From contig JALOAC010000005.1 in assembly GCA_023228985.1 (NCBI GenBank), forward strand, positions 45,551 to 109,550: DNA of 64,000 bases. Direction: 5' to 3'. The position numbers were made by a program, and so were the translations under genes. Of the stretch, positions 35,755 through 44,617 are shown one piece after another. Under the pieces are notes generated by a model, which worked only from the letters and a program-made list of their open reading frames with translations, was not told where the DNA came from and made no database searches. Source of the stretch: Thiopseudomonas sp. (GTDB taxonomy: Bacteria > Pseudomonadota > Gammaproteobacteria > Pseudomonadales > Pseudomonadaceae). How positions within the stretch are numbered: position 1 is the first letter of the stretch; the number at the start of each line of letters is the position of its first letter.

Positions 35755-37230
35755 ATGCGCATAAGAAAAATTACTTCCCAAGTTCGCTATCGTCCTTTCT
35801 GGATACTTCTATTCTGTTCTTTACTGCTTAACGGCTGTACAGATGACAGCCCTTTTAAGACGCTTACCGCTCTGGAAAAAATCAAAGAACAGGGCACGCT
35901 GCATGTGATTACCCGCAATACTCCTGCCACTTATTTTCAGGATAAAAACGGTGAAACCGGCTTTGAGTATGAACTGGTTAAACGCTTTGCCGAACACCTC
36001 GGTGTCGAACTGGCCATAGAAACAGCAGACAATATCGAACAGCTCTTTACACGCCTACAGGACCCCGCAGGTCCGGTACTGCTGGCAGCGGGTATCACTT
36101 ACAGCCCAAGGCGTGAGCATCAGGCCAGCTTCACTGAGGGGTATTTAGAAGTCGTACCACAGGTGATCTATAACAGCCGTACCAAACGCCCCAAACAGGC
36201 CAAAGACCTTATTGGCAAACGCATTTTAATCGTCAAAGACAGCGTTCATGAAGAGCGTTTATTGCAGCTGCAGCAAGACTATCCTGAACTGAGTTTTGAG
36301 GTATCTGATCAGGTAGAAACCATCGACTTGCTGCACATGGTCGACGAAAAACAAATTGATGCCACGCTGGTTAACTCCAATGAGCTGGCGATGAATCAGG
36401 TTTATTTTCCCAATATCCAACTGGCTTTTAGCCTGAACCCGAGCATGGAGCTGCAATGGGCCGTAAACCGTGCCTTTACCGCTACAGATGACAGCCTGAT
36501 TACAGAAATTAATACATTTTTCAGTCAGCTGGAACAAGAAGAAACCGTATCTCAGTTGAGTGAGCGCTATTTTGGTCATGTCGATACGCTTGGTTACGTG
36601 GGGGTTAATTCGTTTGCCAAACACCTACAACAACGTCTACCACGCTACGAAACCTCTTTTCGCCGCAATGCGACCAAGTTTAATTTAGACTGGCGTTTAT
36701 TAGCTGCTACGGCCTACCAAGAATCACACTGGGATCCTATGGCACGCTCTAAGACAGGGGTGCGCGGGATTATGATGCTAACCATGGCTACGGCGAAAGA
36801 AGTGAACGTCATGAACCGTCTAGATCCATTACAAAGTATTCGCGGTGGCGCACAATATTTAGCGCAAATGCTGGATCGACTTGATGATGGCGTACGTGAA
36901 CAGGACAGACTGTGGTTTGCCTTAGCCGCTTACAACGTTGGTTTAGGTCATTTAGAAGATGCGCGTATGCTGACGGAAAAAGCCGGTTTTAACCCCAACA
37001 GTTGGCTGGATGTACGTCTGCACTTACCGCGCTTAGCGGAAAAACAGTGGTACAGCCAAACCCGTTATGGCTATGCCCGTGGCGGCGAGCCGGTACACTA
37101 TGTCAATAATATTCGCCGTTATTACGACATTCTTACCTGGGTCACTCAACCACAGTTGGAAGACACCAGTATTGCGGGGCAAATTCTGCATGCTCCGGGA
37201 ATTAAAACACAAACAACTACTGAGAATTAA
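35755..37230 (+). CDS. mltF: Membrane-bound lytic murein transglycosylase F
   Basis: MltF cleaves peptidoglycan glycan strands to 1,6-anhydro ends. The 491-residue protein has a lipobox LLNGC (cysteine 28), a regulatory domain like a periplasmic solute-binding protein (about 45-270, starting IKEQGTLHVITRNTPATYF), and a C-terminal goose-lysozyme-like domain with the catalytic glutamate in AATAYQESHWDPMARS and later MMLTMATAKEVNV and ALAAYNVGLGHL. Its 3' end overlaps the convergent KAS III gene by 14 bases, so transcripts of the two may form a duplex. Confidence 0.95.
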   Translation: MRIRKITSQVRYRPFWILLFCSLLLNGCTDDSPFKTLTALEKIKEQGTLHVITRNTPATYFQDKNGETGFEYELVKRFAEHLGVELAIETADNIEQLFTRLQDPAGPVLLAAGITYSPRREHQASFTEGYLEVVPQVIYNSRTKRPKQAKDLIGKRILIVKDSVHEERLLQLQQDYPELSFEVSDQVETIDLLHMVDEKQIDATLVNSNELAMNQVYFPNIQLAFSLNPSMELQWAVNRAFTATDDSLITEINTFFSQLEQEETVSQLSERYFGHVDTLGYVGVNSFAKHLQQRLPRYETSFRRNATKFNLDWRLLAATAYQESHWDPMARSKTGVRGIMMLTMATAKEVNVMNRLDPLQSIRGGAQYLAQMLDRLDDGVREQDRLWFALAAYNVGLGHLEDARMLTEKAGFNPNSWLDVRLHLPRLAEKQWYSQTRYGYARGGEPVHYVNNIRRYYDILTWVTQPQLEDTSIAGQILHAPGIKTQTTTEN

Positions 37231-38158
37231 CGCGCTGCAGTAAAGCAGAACCCCACGACAGACCCACACCAAAACCGCTAATCAGCACATTTTTCCATTG
37301 CGGATTATCCGCATAGTGCTCAAGTAGCATCGGGATCGAAGAAGAAACTGTATTGCCAGCACCAAACATATCCTTGATGACTTTTTCGGCATGCTCTTCA
37401 CCCAGACGCTTAGCAATCGCGTCAACAATTGCACCACTGCCCTGATGCAAACAAATCGCTTGTACATCAGCAAAGCTCAGTCCAACCTTATCGAGCACTT
37501 CCTGCATATTGGGAATAATTTTTACACTGGCGAAATTAAATACTTGACGACCATTCATAAAGAAGTGGCCATTTTCAACTTTTAGGTACTCAGCTCCAGC
37601 GCCATCCCCACCAAAACTTTGCGCACTTAACTGCCAAACCGGCTCATCATTGGTGAGCCAGGTGGCTGTAGCGGCATCGCCAAACAGCAACGTGGTCATG
37701 CGGTCAGTGCGATCCATGATTTTTGAGTAGGGATCCGCGGTAACCATTACCGCATTTTTCATGCCTGTAGCCTGCATAAAGCCTTGCACTATATATAAGC
37801 CGTACACATAGCCAGAACAGCCTAAAGAAATATCAAAACACGCGGTGGTAGTTGGCAAGCCCAGTTTGTGCTGCGCGATTGCTGAGGTATGTGGCAACGC
37901 CTCGGCATCACCATTTTGTGTAATCACCACCAAGGCTTGGATATCTTCTTTTTTTAGCTGTGGGTTCTTCGCTAATAAATTGTCTACGGCCTTGACGCAC
38001 AGATCGGAGGTTTCCTGCGCCTCATCCTTTACCGATAAGGTCTTAGTGCCTAGCTTATTGACCACAAACTCTTCGTCACGCCCAAACGACTGTGCCTGCG
38101 CAACGTTATCAATTCTGCCTTCTGGGATGTAACTTGCTATGCTGCGAATACCGATCAT
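37217..38158 (-). CDS. Beta-ketoacyl-ACP synthase III family enzyme (FabH-like)
   Basis: This 313-residue thiolase-fold condensing enzyme has the nucleophile C114 in FDISLGCSGYVYG, the histidine in ICLHQGSGAIVDAI and the asparagine in GAGNTVSSSIP. Such enzymes start fatty acid or secondary-metabolite chains from acyl-CoA; the variant motif LHQGSGAI, where FabH has HQAN, points to one of the accessory KAS III groups of pseudomonads, not the housekeeping enzyme. I chose ATG 38158; the in-frame ATG 66 bases upstream lies inside a MITE-like repeat. It has no biosynthetic neighbours. Confidence 0.85.
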   Translation of the reverse strand: MIGIRSIASYIPEGRIDNVAQAQSFGRDEEFVVNKLGTKTLSVKDEAQETSDLCVKAVDNLLAKNPQLKKEDIQALVVITQNGDAEALPHTSAIAQHKLGLPTTTACFDISLGCSGYVYGLYIVQGFMQATGMKNAVMVTADPYSKIMDRTDRMTTLLFGDAATATWLTNDEPVWQLSAQSFGGDGAGAEYLKVENGHFFMNGRQVFNFASVKIIPNMQEVLDKVGLSFADVQAICLHQGSGAIVDAIAKRLGEEHAEKVIKDMFGAGNTVSSSIPMLLEHYADNPQWKNVLISGFGVGLSWGSALLQRVNSQ

Positions 38159-38181
38159 TGTGTTTTTTCCAATACTAAAGG

Positions 38182-38316
38182 AAGCGCTGAATAATGTTTG
38201 CAAGGCCGTCAGGGCTAGGCGCAAATCGGCGAAAAAGCGCAGTTTACACGAAGCAAATGAGCATTTTGAGCCGATTTTAACAACGCCCTAACAACGTAGA
38301 TTATTATTCAGCGCTT
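38182..38316. repeat. 135-bp MITE-like palindromic element, copy 2
   Basis: The ends AAGCGCTGAATAAT (38182-38195) and ATTATTCAGCGCTT (38303-38316) are perfect 14-bp inverted repeats. The interior AAAAAGCGCAGTTTACACG and AAATGAGCATTTTGAG is, reversed, the interior of the element at 3679-3811. It lies just upstream of the KAS III gene. The rest of the 380-base gap up to 38538 shows no gene; it is AT-rich and holds whatever promoter serves the glycosylase gene. Confidence 0.8.
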
Positions 38317-38538
38317 ACTAAACTCGCACGGATGACTAGCCACTCTGGTGCAGACTTACCAGCCATCAACAGCTAAAAAATACATACTTAAAAAGAGTAC
38401 GCTTACCAATAATACCCTCTGTGACGCAGTAACATACACAAACGACACATACGCTACTATAGGCTAAAAGACGTAAGCTTAATCTTTACCGACACTCAAA
38501 CGCCAGTCCACTGAAAAACCTAATCTCAAGCCAAAACT

Positions 38539-39432
38539 ATGCAGCTATCTTACCAAGTTAAACTTCCAAATAATTTCCGCGTGCAGGATTTTCTCTCTTT
38601 TTATCTGCGCGATCCGCACAGTCCCTCTGAAAAAATTGACGGACAAACCATTATTAAGGCGTTGATGTACCAACAGCAGCCAGCATTATTGAGCTTAGTT
38701 TTTACTCCTTCACATGTACAAGCTGAACTGCAAATTGATAACCCTGCTAAGGGTTCATATGCGCAAGAACCCTTTAATGCTTGGATTGAACACATTACCG
38801 GGCTTCAGCAGGATGTCTGTATTTTTGAGCAAGCCTTCTTAACGCATCCACAGTTGGGCGCTATTATTCATAAGCAACGAGGCTTACGTTTTGCCCAAAC
38901 CACCACGCCGTTTGAAGCCGTGAGCTGGGCCATACTTGGGCAACAGGTCAGCGTTGCCGCCGCTGTGAGTTTACGCAGAAAACTTATTCAGCTTATTAAT
39001 CACAGCCACAGCAGTGGCTTTTTGTGTTACCCAAATGCGCAGCAGGTTAGCCAGTTTAGTATTGAACAACTTAGAAGTGTTGGCCTGTCAAACACTAAAG
39101 CCCAAGCGCTGCAAACGGTTAGCCAGCAAATCGCTGGGGGCGAAATTCAGATTGATTATCAATGCGACGCACAGCAAGTAGAGCAGCTACAAGAGCAATT
39201 ACTGCGCATACGCGGCATCGGTCCGTGGACGGTCAATTACACACTGATGCGCGGCTGTGCTTGGCTAGATAGCTCAGTGCATGGCGATGCGGCTGTACAG
39301 CGCTATTTAAAAATAGTGCTCAACCAAGAATCTATCAACGCCAAACAAACCCAAGCCTGGCTCGCCCAATTTGCCCCTTGGCGCGCACTGGCAGCGGCGC
39401 ATCTGTGGCAATCAGCCGGCCTAGCGGCATAA
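38539..39432 (+). CDS. DNA-3-methyladenine glycosylase II (AlkA type)
   Basis: This 297-residue protein removes alkylated bases from DNA. It has an AlkA-like N-terminal domain, then the HhH-GPD fold: PFEAVSWAILGQQVSVAAAV, and the hairpin LLRIRGIGPWTVNYTLMRG followed by the catalytic aspartate in SSVHGDAAVQRYL (near residue 249). It is not the Ada-AlkA fusion. It stands alone between a MITE-like element and a REP. Confidence 0.88.
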   Translation: MQLSYQVKLPNNFRVQDFLSFYLRDPHSPSEKIDGQTIIKALMYQQQPALLSLVFTPSHVQAELQIDNPAKGSYAQEPFNAWIEHITGLQQDVCIFEQAFLTHPQLGAIIHKQRGLRFAQTTTPFEAVSWAILGQQVSVAAAVSLRRKLIQLINHSHSSGFLCYPNAQQVSQFSIEQLRSVGLSNTKAQALQTVSQQIAGGEIQIDYQCDAQQVEQLQEQLLRIRGIGPWTVNYTLMRGCAWLDSSVHGDAAVQRYLKIVLNQESINAKQTQAWLAQFAPWRALAAAHLWQSAGLAA

Positions 39433-39475
39433 CGCGTCAGCTGGGGCTTGACTTCTTGAATGGAGCGCACTCCAC

Positions 39476-39500
39476 TTCGCGCAAAAGTTGCGCTCCCGCA
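39476..39500 (-). repeat. REP palindrome, class A
   Basis: TCGCGCAAAAGTTGCGCTCC followed by CGCAG, 44 bases after the glycosylase stop, is a reversed class A REP. It lies between two convergent genes and could serve as a terminator or mRNA-stabilising structure. Confidence 0.8.
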
Positions 39501-39562
39501 GGTGCAGCGCCTTGGTGCAAAAACAACAGTACGGAACGCCCGTCCGTCCTTTGGTGGGAGTG

Positions 39563-40030
39563 CTAAGCCGTAATCTCTGCCGAAACTCCAGCGGTTAGCT
39601 GCAACAGATCGCCAGCCTGCAGTTCAATCTCCAAACCGCGCCTGCCGGCACTGACAAAGATAGTTGCAAAGTCCGCAGCACTTTGATCCACAAAGGTACG
39701 CAACGCTTTTTTCTGTCCTAGAGGACTTATCCCGCCCAAAAGATAACCTGTGGTGCGCTGCGCCTGCTGGGGATCAGCCATTTCAAGTTTCTTCACCTTA
39801 GCTGCACTGGCAAGCTGTTTTAAGTTCAAACTGTTCTTAACCGGCAAAATCGCCACCAACAGCTCTTTGGCTTCTGTTTGCACCAGCAACGTTTTAAATA
39901 CCCGCGCTGGATCTAAAGCCAGCTTTTCCGCTGCTTCTAGGCCATAGGAAGCTGCACGGGGATCATGCTCATAGCTATGTATTTGATAGTTTATTTTTTT
40001 CTTCTTAAGCAAATTGATCGCTGGAGTCAT
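39563..40030 (-). CDS. ybaK: Cys-tRNA(Pro)/Cys-tRNA deacylase YbaK
   Basis: YbaK/EbsC clears Cys-tRNA(Pro) mischarged by ProRS. The 155-residue protein has the YbaK/ProX fold with YEHDPRAASYGLEAAEKL, the catalytic-lysine-bearing VFKTLLVQ (about 43-50), LKQLASAAKVKKLEMADPQ and TTGYLLGGISPLGQKK. It is divergent from the RND efflux operon, in the position where a TetR-family repressor is often found. Confidence 0.94.
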   Translation of the reverse strand: MTPAINLLKKKKINYQIHSYEHDPRAASYGLEAAEKLALDPARVFKTLLVQTEAKELLVAILPVKNSLNLKQLASAAKVKKLEMADPQQAQRTTGYLLGGISPLGQKKALRTFVDQSAADFATIFVSAGRRGLEIELQAGDLLQLTAGVSAEITA

Positions 40031-40075
40031 CTACAGAACCCTTGAAATAAATATTCACGCTTTGTCGGTTTACTA

Positions 40076-40093
40076 ACATACATCAATGTATGT
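40076..40093. promoter_or_regulatory. Candidate AcrR/TtgR-type operator before the efflux operon
   Basis: ACATACAT (40076-40083), two bases, ATGTATGT (40086-40093) is a perfect 8-bp inverted repeat. Its half-sites are the same as those of the E. coli AcrR operator of acrAB, though the spacer is shorter (two against six). A possible promoter TTTACT (40069-40074), 18 bases, TATATT (40093-40098) would place it between -35 and -10. The rest of the 306-base ybaK-mexA gap shows no gene. No TetR gene is adjacent. Confidence 0.55.
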
Positions 40094-40336
40094 ATATTAC
40101 TGCCCTACCCAAAAACACTGTATTCTACGCTTAATAGAGTTCATAATTAGAGTTGCTTTTTTCCCTCGCGTCAGCATTAACGCAGACATAATAAAAACAG
40201 CTCAAAATCATCTGCTAGGCACTCACCAAGGTTCTTCTAGCTAGGTAGCTCTAATTAGTCGGTATTTTATTTTTATTGTTGTTTAAAGTGACCACGTTAC
40301 TTTAAGTGTTACAACCCAATTTCAGGACTGCTCGAC

Positions 40337-41473
40337 ATGAATCATCCTTTTTCTCGCGCCAAGGCTTTATCGTTAACTTTGGCTACCAGCCTATTGATCA
40401 GCGCTTGTAATGCACCCGATGAAACCCCGCAGCAAGCCCAGCCTGCACCCAAAGTGGGCATCTACACTATTACTACCCAAGCCTACACTCTCACCAGCGA
40501 GCTCCCGGGGCGTACTGCTGCGTATCGCATCGCTGAAGTTCGGCCACAGGTTAGTGGAATCGTTTTACAGCGCTTATTTAAAGAAGGCAGCGAGGTTAAG
40601 GCTAATCAGCAGCTGTACCAAATCGATCCCGCTATCTATGCCGCCACACTGAAGAGCGCACAAGCAAGCTACCTTTCAGCAAGCTCCTTAGCTGAGCGCT
40701 ATAAAACCCTAGTGGCCGACCAAGCGGTTAGCCGTCAGCAATACGACGATGCTAAAGCCGCCAGCCTACAGGCAGAAGCCGCTCTTGAAAAAGCCAAAAT
40801 TGACCTGCAGTACACCAAAGTGCTTGCACCTATTTCAGGTCGTATTGGACGCTCCTCGGTAAGCGAAGGGGCGCTGGTTAATAACGGCCAAGTACAAGAA
40901 CTGGCTGTTATCCAACAACTGGACCCTATTTATGTGGATGTAACCCAATCCGCTAACGATTTGCTACGTTTACGCCGCGAAATGGCCAGCGGTCAGCTGG
41001 AAAAAGCTGGCGAAACTGCAGCACAGGTGAGCTTAAAGCTACAAGACGGCAGCGTCTATCCGCACCAAGGCACACTTGAGTTTTCTGAGGTTTCTGTAGA
41101 TCCCAGTACCGGCTCTGTCACGCTGCGCGCAGTATTCCCCAACCCCGACGGTTTGCTATTACCCGGCATGTTTGTCCAAGCCAGCCTTGTTTCTGGTGTT
41201 AACAGCCAAGCTATCTTGGCACCTCAGCAAGGTGTATCACGCAACCCAAGAGGAGATGCTATCGCCATGGTTGTCAACCAAGACAATCAAGTCGAATTGC
41301 GCACCCTTAAAGCAGAAAGAACCTCTGGCAATTTCTGGCTCGTCAGCGAAGGTTTGCAGGACGGCGACCGAATCATTACTGAAGGGCTACAGTTTATTCA
41401 GCCGGGCGTGACCGTAGAAACTTATCCGGCTAAAAATGTGACGCACAGCAACTCCACCGATTCAGCCAAATAA
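40337..41473 (+). CDS. RND efflux periplasmic adaptor (MexA/TtgA/AcrA type)
   Basis: This is the membrane-fusion subunit of a tripartite multidrug pump. The 378-residue lipoprotein has the lipobox LISAC (cysteine 24), a barrel-sandwich segment beginning ELPGRTAAYRIAEVRPQVSGIV, an alpha-helical hairpin (about 100-165), the second lipoyl half DLQYTKVLAPISGRIGRS, and a beta-barrel plus membrane-proximal domain. It is first of three co-directional genes, 12 bases before the inner-membrane pump gene. Similarity is to the MexAB/TtgAB branch; which name fits best cannot be settled here. Confidence 0.95.
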   Translation: MNHPFSRAKALSLTLATSLLISACNAPDETPQQAQPAPKVGIYTITTQAYTLTSELPGRTAAYRIAEVRPQVSGIVLQRLFKEGSEVKANQQLYQIDPAIYAATLKSAQASYLSASSLAERYKTLVADQAVSRQQYDDAKAASLQAEAALEKAKIDLQYTKVLAPISGRIGRSSVSEGALVNNGQVQELAVIQQLDPIYVDVTQSANDLLRLRREMASGQLEKAGETAAQVSLKLQDGSVYPHQGTLEFSEVSVDPSTGSVTLRAVFPNPDGLLLPGMFVQASLVSGVNSQAILAPQQGVSRNPRGDAIAMVVNQDNQVELRTLKAERTSGNFWLVSEGLQDGDRIITEGLQFIQPGVTVETYPAKNVTHSNSTDSAK

Positions 41474-41485
41474 GCGAGTTACTTC

Positions 41486-44400
41486 ATGTCGAATTTTTTT
41501 ATTGATCGCCCCATTTTTGCTTGGGTTCTCGCCCTCGTAACCATGTTGATTGGTGGCTTGTCTATTTTAAAGCTGCCCGTTAACCAATACCCCAGCATTG
41601 CACCGCCCACCGTTGGCATTAGCGTGTCCTACCGTGGTGCTTCAGCTAAGACAGTGCAAGATACCGTCGTGCAGGTGATTGAGCAGCAGCTCAACGGCCT
41701 TGATGGTCTGCGTTATATTTCCTCGGAAAGCAACTCGGACGGTAGCATGTCCATTAGCGTGACCTTTGAACCAACCACCGACCCCGATGTCGCGCAGGTG
41801 CAGGTACAAAACAAGCTACAGCTAGCCACACCGCTGCTGCCCCAAGAAGTGCAACAACAGGGAATTCGCGTGACCAAATCCGCGCGTAACTTCTTAATGG
41901 TGTTGGGTTTCGTCTCCGAAGACGGCAGCATGAACAAGAATGACATTGCTGATTATGTTATCTCCAACGTACAGGATGCTATTTCTCGTACTGCTGGCGT
42001 GGGTGACTTCCAGGTGTTTGGTGCGCAGTATGCGATGCGTATCTGGCTTGATCCCGCCAAACTGAATAACTTCGCGTTAACACCCGTTGATGTCGCCAAT
42101 GCCATACGTACACAAAACGTACAGGTTTCATCGGGACAGTTTGGCGGCTTGCCGGCTTCACCCGGCCAACAACTCACAGCGACTATTATTGGTAAAACCC
42201 GTCTAGAAACACCGGAGCAGTTTGGCAATATTTTGCTGAAAGTGAAAAATGACGGTGCACAAGTCCGTCTGAAAGATGTTGCTGATATTGAATTTGGTGG
42301 TGAAAACTACGCCATTACCGCTGAGTTTAACGGCATGCCGGCAACGGGTTTAGGTATCAAATTGGCAACCGGTGCCAACGCACTCGATACCGCCAAAGCA
42401 GTACGGCAAACCATTGCTGAAATTGAACCCTTCTTTCCGCAAGGTTTAAAAGTTGTCTACCCTTATGACACCACGCCCGTAATTTCCGCTTCCATTAAAG
42501 GTGTGGTCATCACCCTAGCCGAAGCCTTTGCGCTGGTGTTCTTGGTGATGTACTTATTCCTACAAAACCTTCGCGTTACGCTTATTCCAGCATTAGCTGT
42601 ACCTGTGGTTATCCTTGGTACCTTTGCTGTGCTCGCCGCCTTTGGTTACAGCATTAACACCCTCACCATGTTTGCCATGGTCTTGGCTATTGGTTTGCTG
42701 GTGGATGACGCCATTGTGGTGGTTGAAAACGTTGAGCGTGTGATGGAGGAAGAGGGTTTGCCGCCGCTTGAAGCTACGCGCAAGTCGATGGGGCAGATTC
42801 AAGGCGCACTGGTCGGTATTGGCTTGGTGTTGTCGGCGGTATTTATTCCTATGGCCTTCTTTGAAGGTTCTGTAGGTGCTATTTACAAGCAGTTCTCCGT
42901 CACTATTGTTGCAGCGATGGTGCTTTCGGTGCTGGTAGCGTTAATCTTTACCCCGGCGTTGTGCGTCACCATGCTTAAACCTATCCCCAAAGGTCAAAAC
43001 ATTGAAAAGCGTGGCTTTTTTGGCTGGTTTAACCGCTCCTTTCAAAAAGGTGTCAATGGCTATGAGCGCGGTGTAGGCAGCATCTTACGTCGTAAAGTAC
43101 CCTACTTCTTTTTGTACCTAATCATTGTCGCCATTATGGGCTGGATGTTTACTAAGATTCCTAGCGCGTTCTTGCCGGATGAGGACCAAGGCGTTCTTTA
43201 CGCGCAAGTGCAAACACCAGCTGGTTCTAGTTTAGAGCGCACCTATGATGTAGTTAAGCAGATGCGCGAATATTTACTCACAGAAGAAGCAGACACCGTA
43301 CGCTCTGTGTTTACCATTAACGGTTTTAACTTTGCCGGTCGTGGACAAAACTCAGCCATGGCGTTTATTGGCTTAAAACCTTGGGAAGAGCGTACTCGTC
43401 CTGAGCAGAATGTATTCTCGCTAGCACAGCGAGCGCAAATGCATTTCTTCTCATTGCGTGATGCCATGGTGTTTGCCTTTGCCCCGCCTGCGGTAATGGA
43501 GCTGGGTAACGCCTCGGGCTTTAACTTTTTCTTACAAGACCGCGCCAGTGTGGGCCATGAAACCTTAAGTCAGGCACGTGACCAGTTCGTGCAACTGGCT
43601 AACCAAGACCCGCGCTTATTCCAAGTGCGTCCGAACGGCTTGCGTGATGAGGCGCAGTTTCAGCTGACTATTGATGATGAAAAAGCCAGCAGCATGGGCA
43701 TTACCCTCAGCGACATCAACCAAACCCTGTCTATCGGCTGGGGCAGTAGTTATATCAATGACTTTATCGACCGCGGTCGGGTTAAGAAAGTCATGCTGCA
43801 AGGTCAAGCTGATGCACGCATGAACCCGGAAGACTTAGATAAATGGTACGTACGCAACAACGAAGGTAAGATGATTGCGTTCTCCAGTTTTGCATCCGGC
43901 GAGTGGGTGTTTGGCCCACCCAAGCTATCGCGTTATAACGGTATTGCAGCAATGGAAATCCAAGGTGCAGCTGCGCCGGGCTACAGTTCGGGTGACGCTA
44001 TGCTGGCCGTAGAAGAAATTATGCAAAAAATGCCTGCAGGTATCGGCATGTCGTGGACGGGACTTTCCTATGAAGAGCGTCTCTCGGGCGACCAAGCATT
44101 ATCGCTCTACGCCATTTCGATCTTGGTTGTATTTCTCTGTCTAGCGGCTCTGTATGAAAGCTGGTCAGTACCCTTTGCCGTGATTTTAGTCGTACCCTTG
44201 GGAATCATTGGTGCGTTACTCGCCACCTACGGTCGCGGTCTGTCCAATGACGTTTATTTCCAAATTGGCTTACTCACCACCATTGGCTTGTCCTCACGTA
44301 ACGCCATTCTGATTGTGGAATTTGCTAAGTCTTTGTACGAGCAAGGTATGGGACTGACTGAGGCAACCATTGAAGCCTGCCGTATTCGTTTCCGTCCCAT

Positions 44401-44617
44401 CATTATGACCTCACTGGCGTTTATCCTTGGGGTAACACCGCTGGCCATTTCATCAGGTGCCGGTGCGGGCAGTAAACACGCCATTGGTACAGGTGTGATT
44501 GGCGGGATGATTACTGCCATGGTACTGGCTGTATTCTTTGTGCCCTTCTTCTATGTGGTAGTCACCAGTTTATTTAGCCGCAAAGCCAATACAAATACAC
44601 AGGAGAATGCAGAATGA
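41486..44617 (+). CDS. RND multidrug efflux transporter (MexB/TtgB/AcrB type)
   Basis: The 1043-residue proton-drug antiporter starts MSNFFIDRPIFAWVLALVTM, has twelve membrane helices and two large periplasmic loops. The proton-relay aspartates are in GLLVDDAIVVVENVERVMEE (about 405-424). The SFATTGS-like HAE1 features, VNQYPSIAPPTVGISVSY and FFVPFFYVVVTSLF, mark the hydrophobe/amphiphile exporter family. It would export many drugs and solvents as a trimer docked to the adaptor and outer-membrane channel. The stop overlaps the channel gene by four bases. Confidence 0.96.
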   Translation: MSNFFIDRPIFAWVLALVTMLIGGLSILKLPVNQYPSIAPPTVGISVSYRGASAKTVQDTVVQVIEQQLNGLDGLRYISSESNSDGSMSISVTFEPTTDPDVAQVQVQNKLQLATPLLPQEVQQQGIRVTKSARNFLMVLGFVSEDGSMNKNDIADYVISNVQDAISRTAGVGDFQVFGAQYAMRIWLDPAKLNNFALTPVDVANAIRTQNVQVSSGQFGGLPASPGQQLTATIIGKTRLETPEQFGNILLKVKNDGAQVRLKDVADIEFGGENYAITAEFNGMPATGLGIKLATGANALDTAKAVRQTIAEIEPFFPQGLKVVYPYDTTPVISASIKGVVITLAEAFALVFLVMYLFLQNLRVTLIPALAVPVVILGTFAVLAAFGYSINTLTMFAMVLAIGLLVDDAIVVVENVERVMEEEGLPPLEATRKSMGQIQGALVGIGLVLSAVFIPMAFFEGSVGAIYKQFSVTIVAAMVLSVLVALIFTPALCVTMLKPIPKGQNIEKRGFFGWFNRSFQKGVNGYERGVGSILRRKVPYFFLYLIIVAIMGWMFTKIPSAFLPDEDQGVLYAQVQTPAGSSLERTYDVVKQMREYLLTEEADTVRSVFTINGFNFAGRGQNSAMAFIGLKPWEERTRPEQNVFSLAQRAQMHFFSLRDAMVFAFAPPAVMELGNASGFNFFLQDRASVGHETLSQARDQFVQLANQDPRLFQVRPNGLRDEAQFQLTIDDEKASSMGITLSDINQTLSIGWGSSYINDFIDRGRVKKVMLQGQADARMNPEDLDKWYVRNNEGKMIAFSSFASGEWVFGPPKLSRYNGIAAMEIQGAAAPGYSSGDAMLAVEEIMQKMPAGIGMSWTGLSYEERLSGDQALSLYAISILVVFLCLAALYESWSVPFAVILVVPLGIIGALLATYGRGLSNDVYFQIGLLTTIGLSSRNAILIVEFAKSLYEQGMGLTEATIEACRIRFRPIIMTSLAFILGVTPLAISSGAGAGSKHAIGTGVIGGMITAMVLAVFFVPFFYVVVTSLFSRKANTNTQENAE

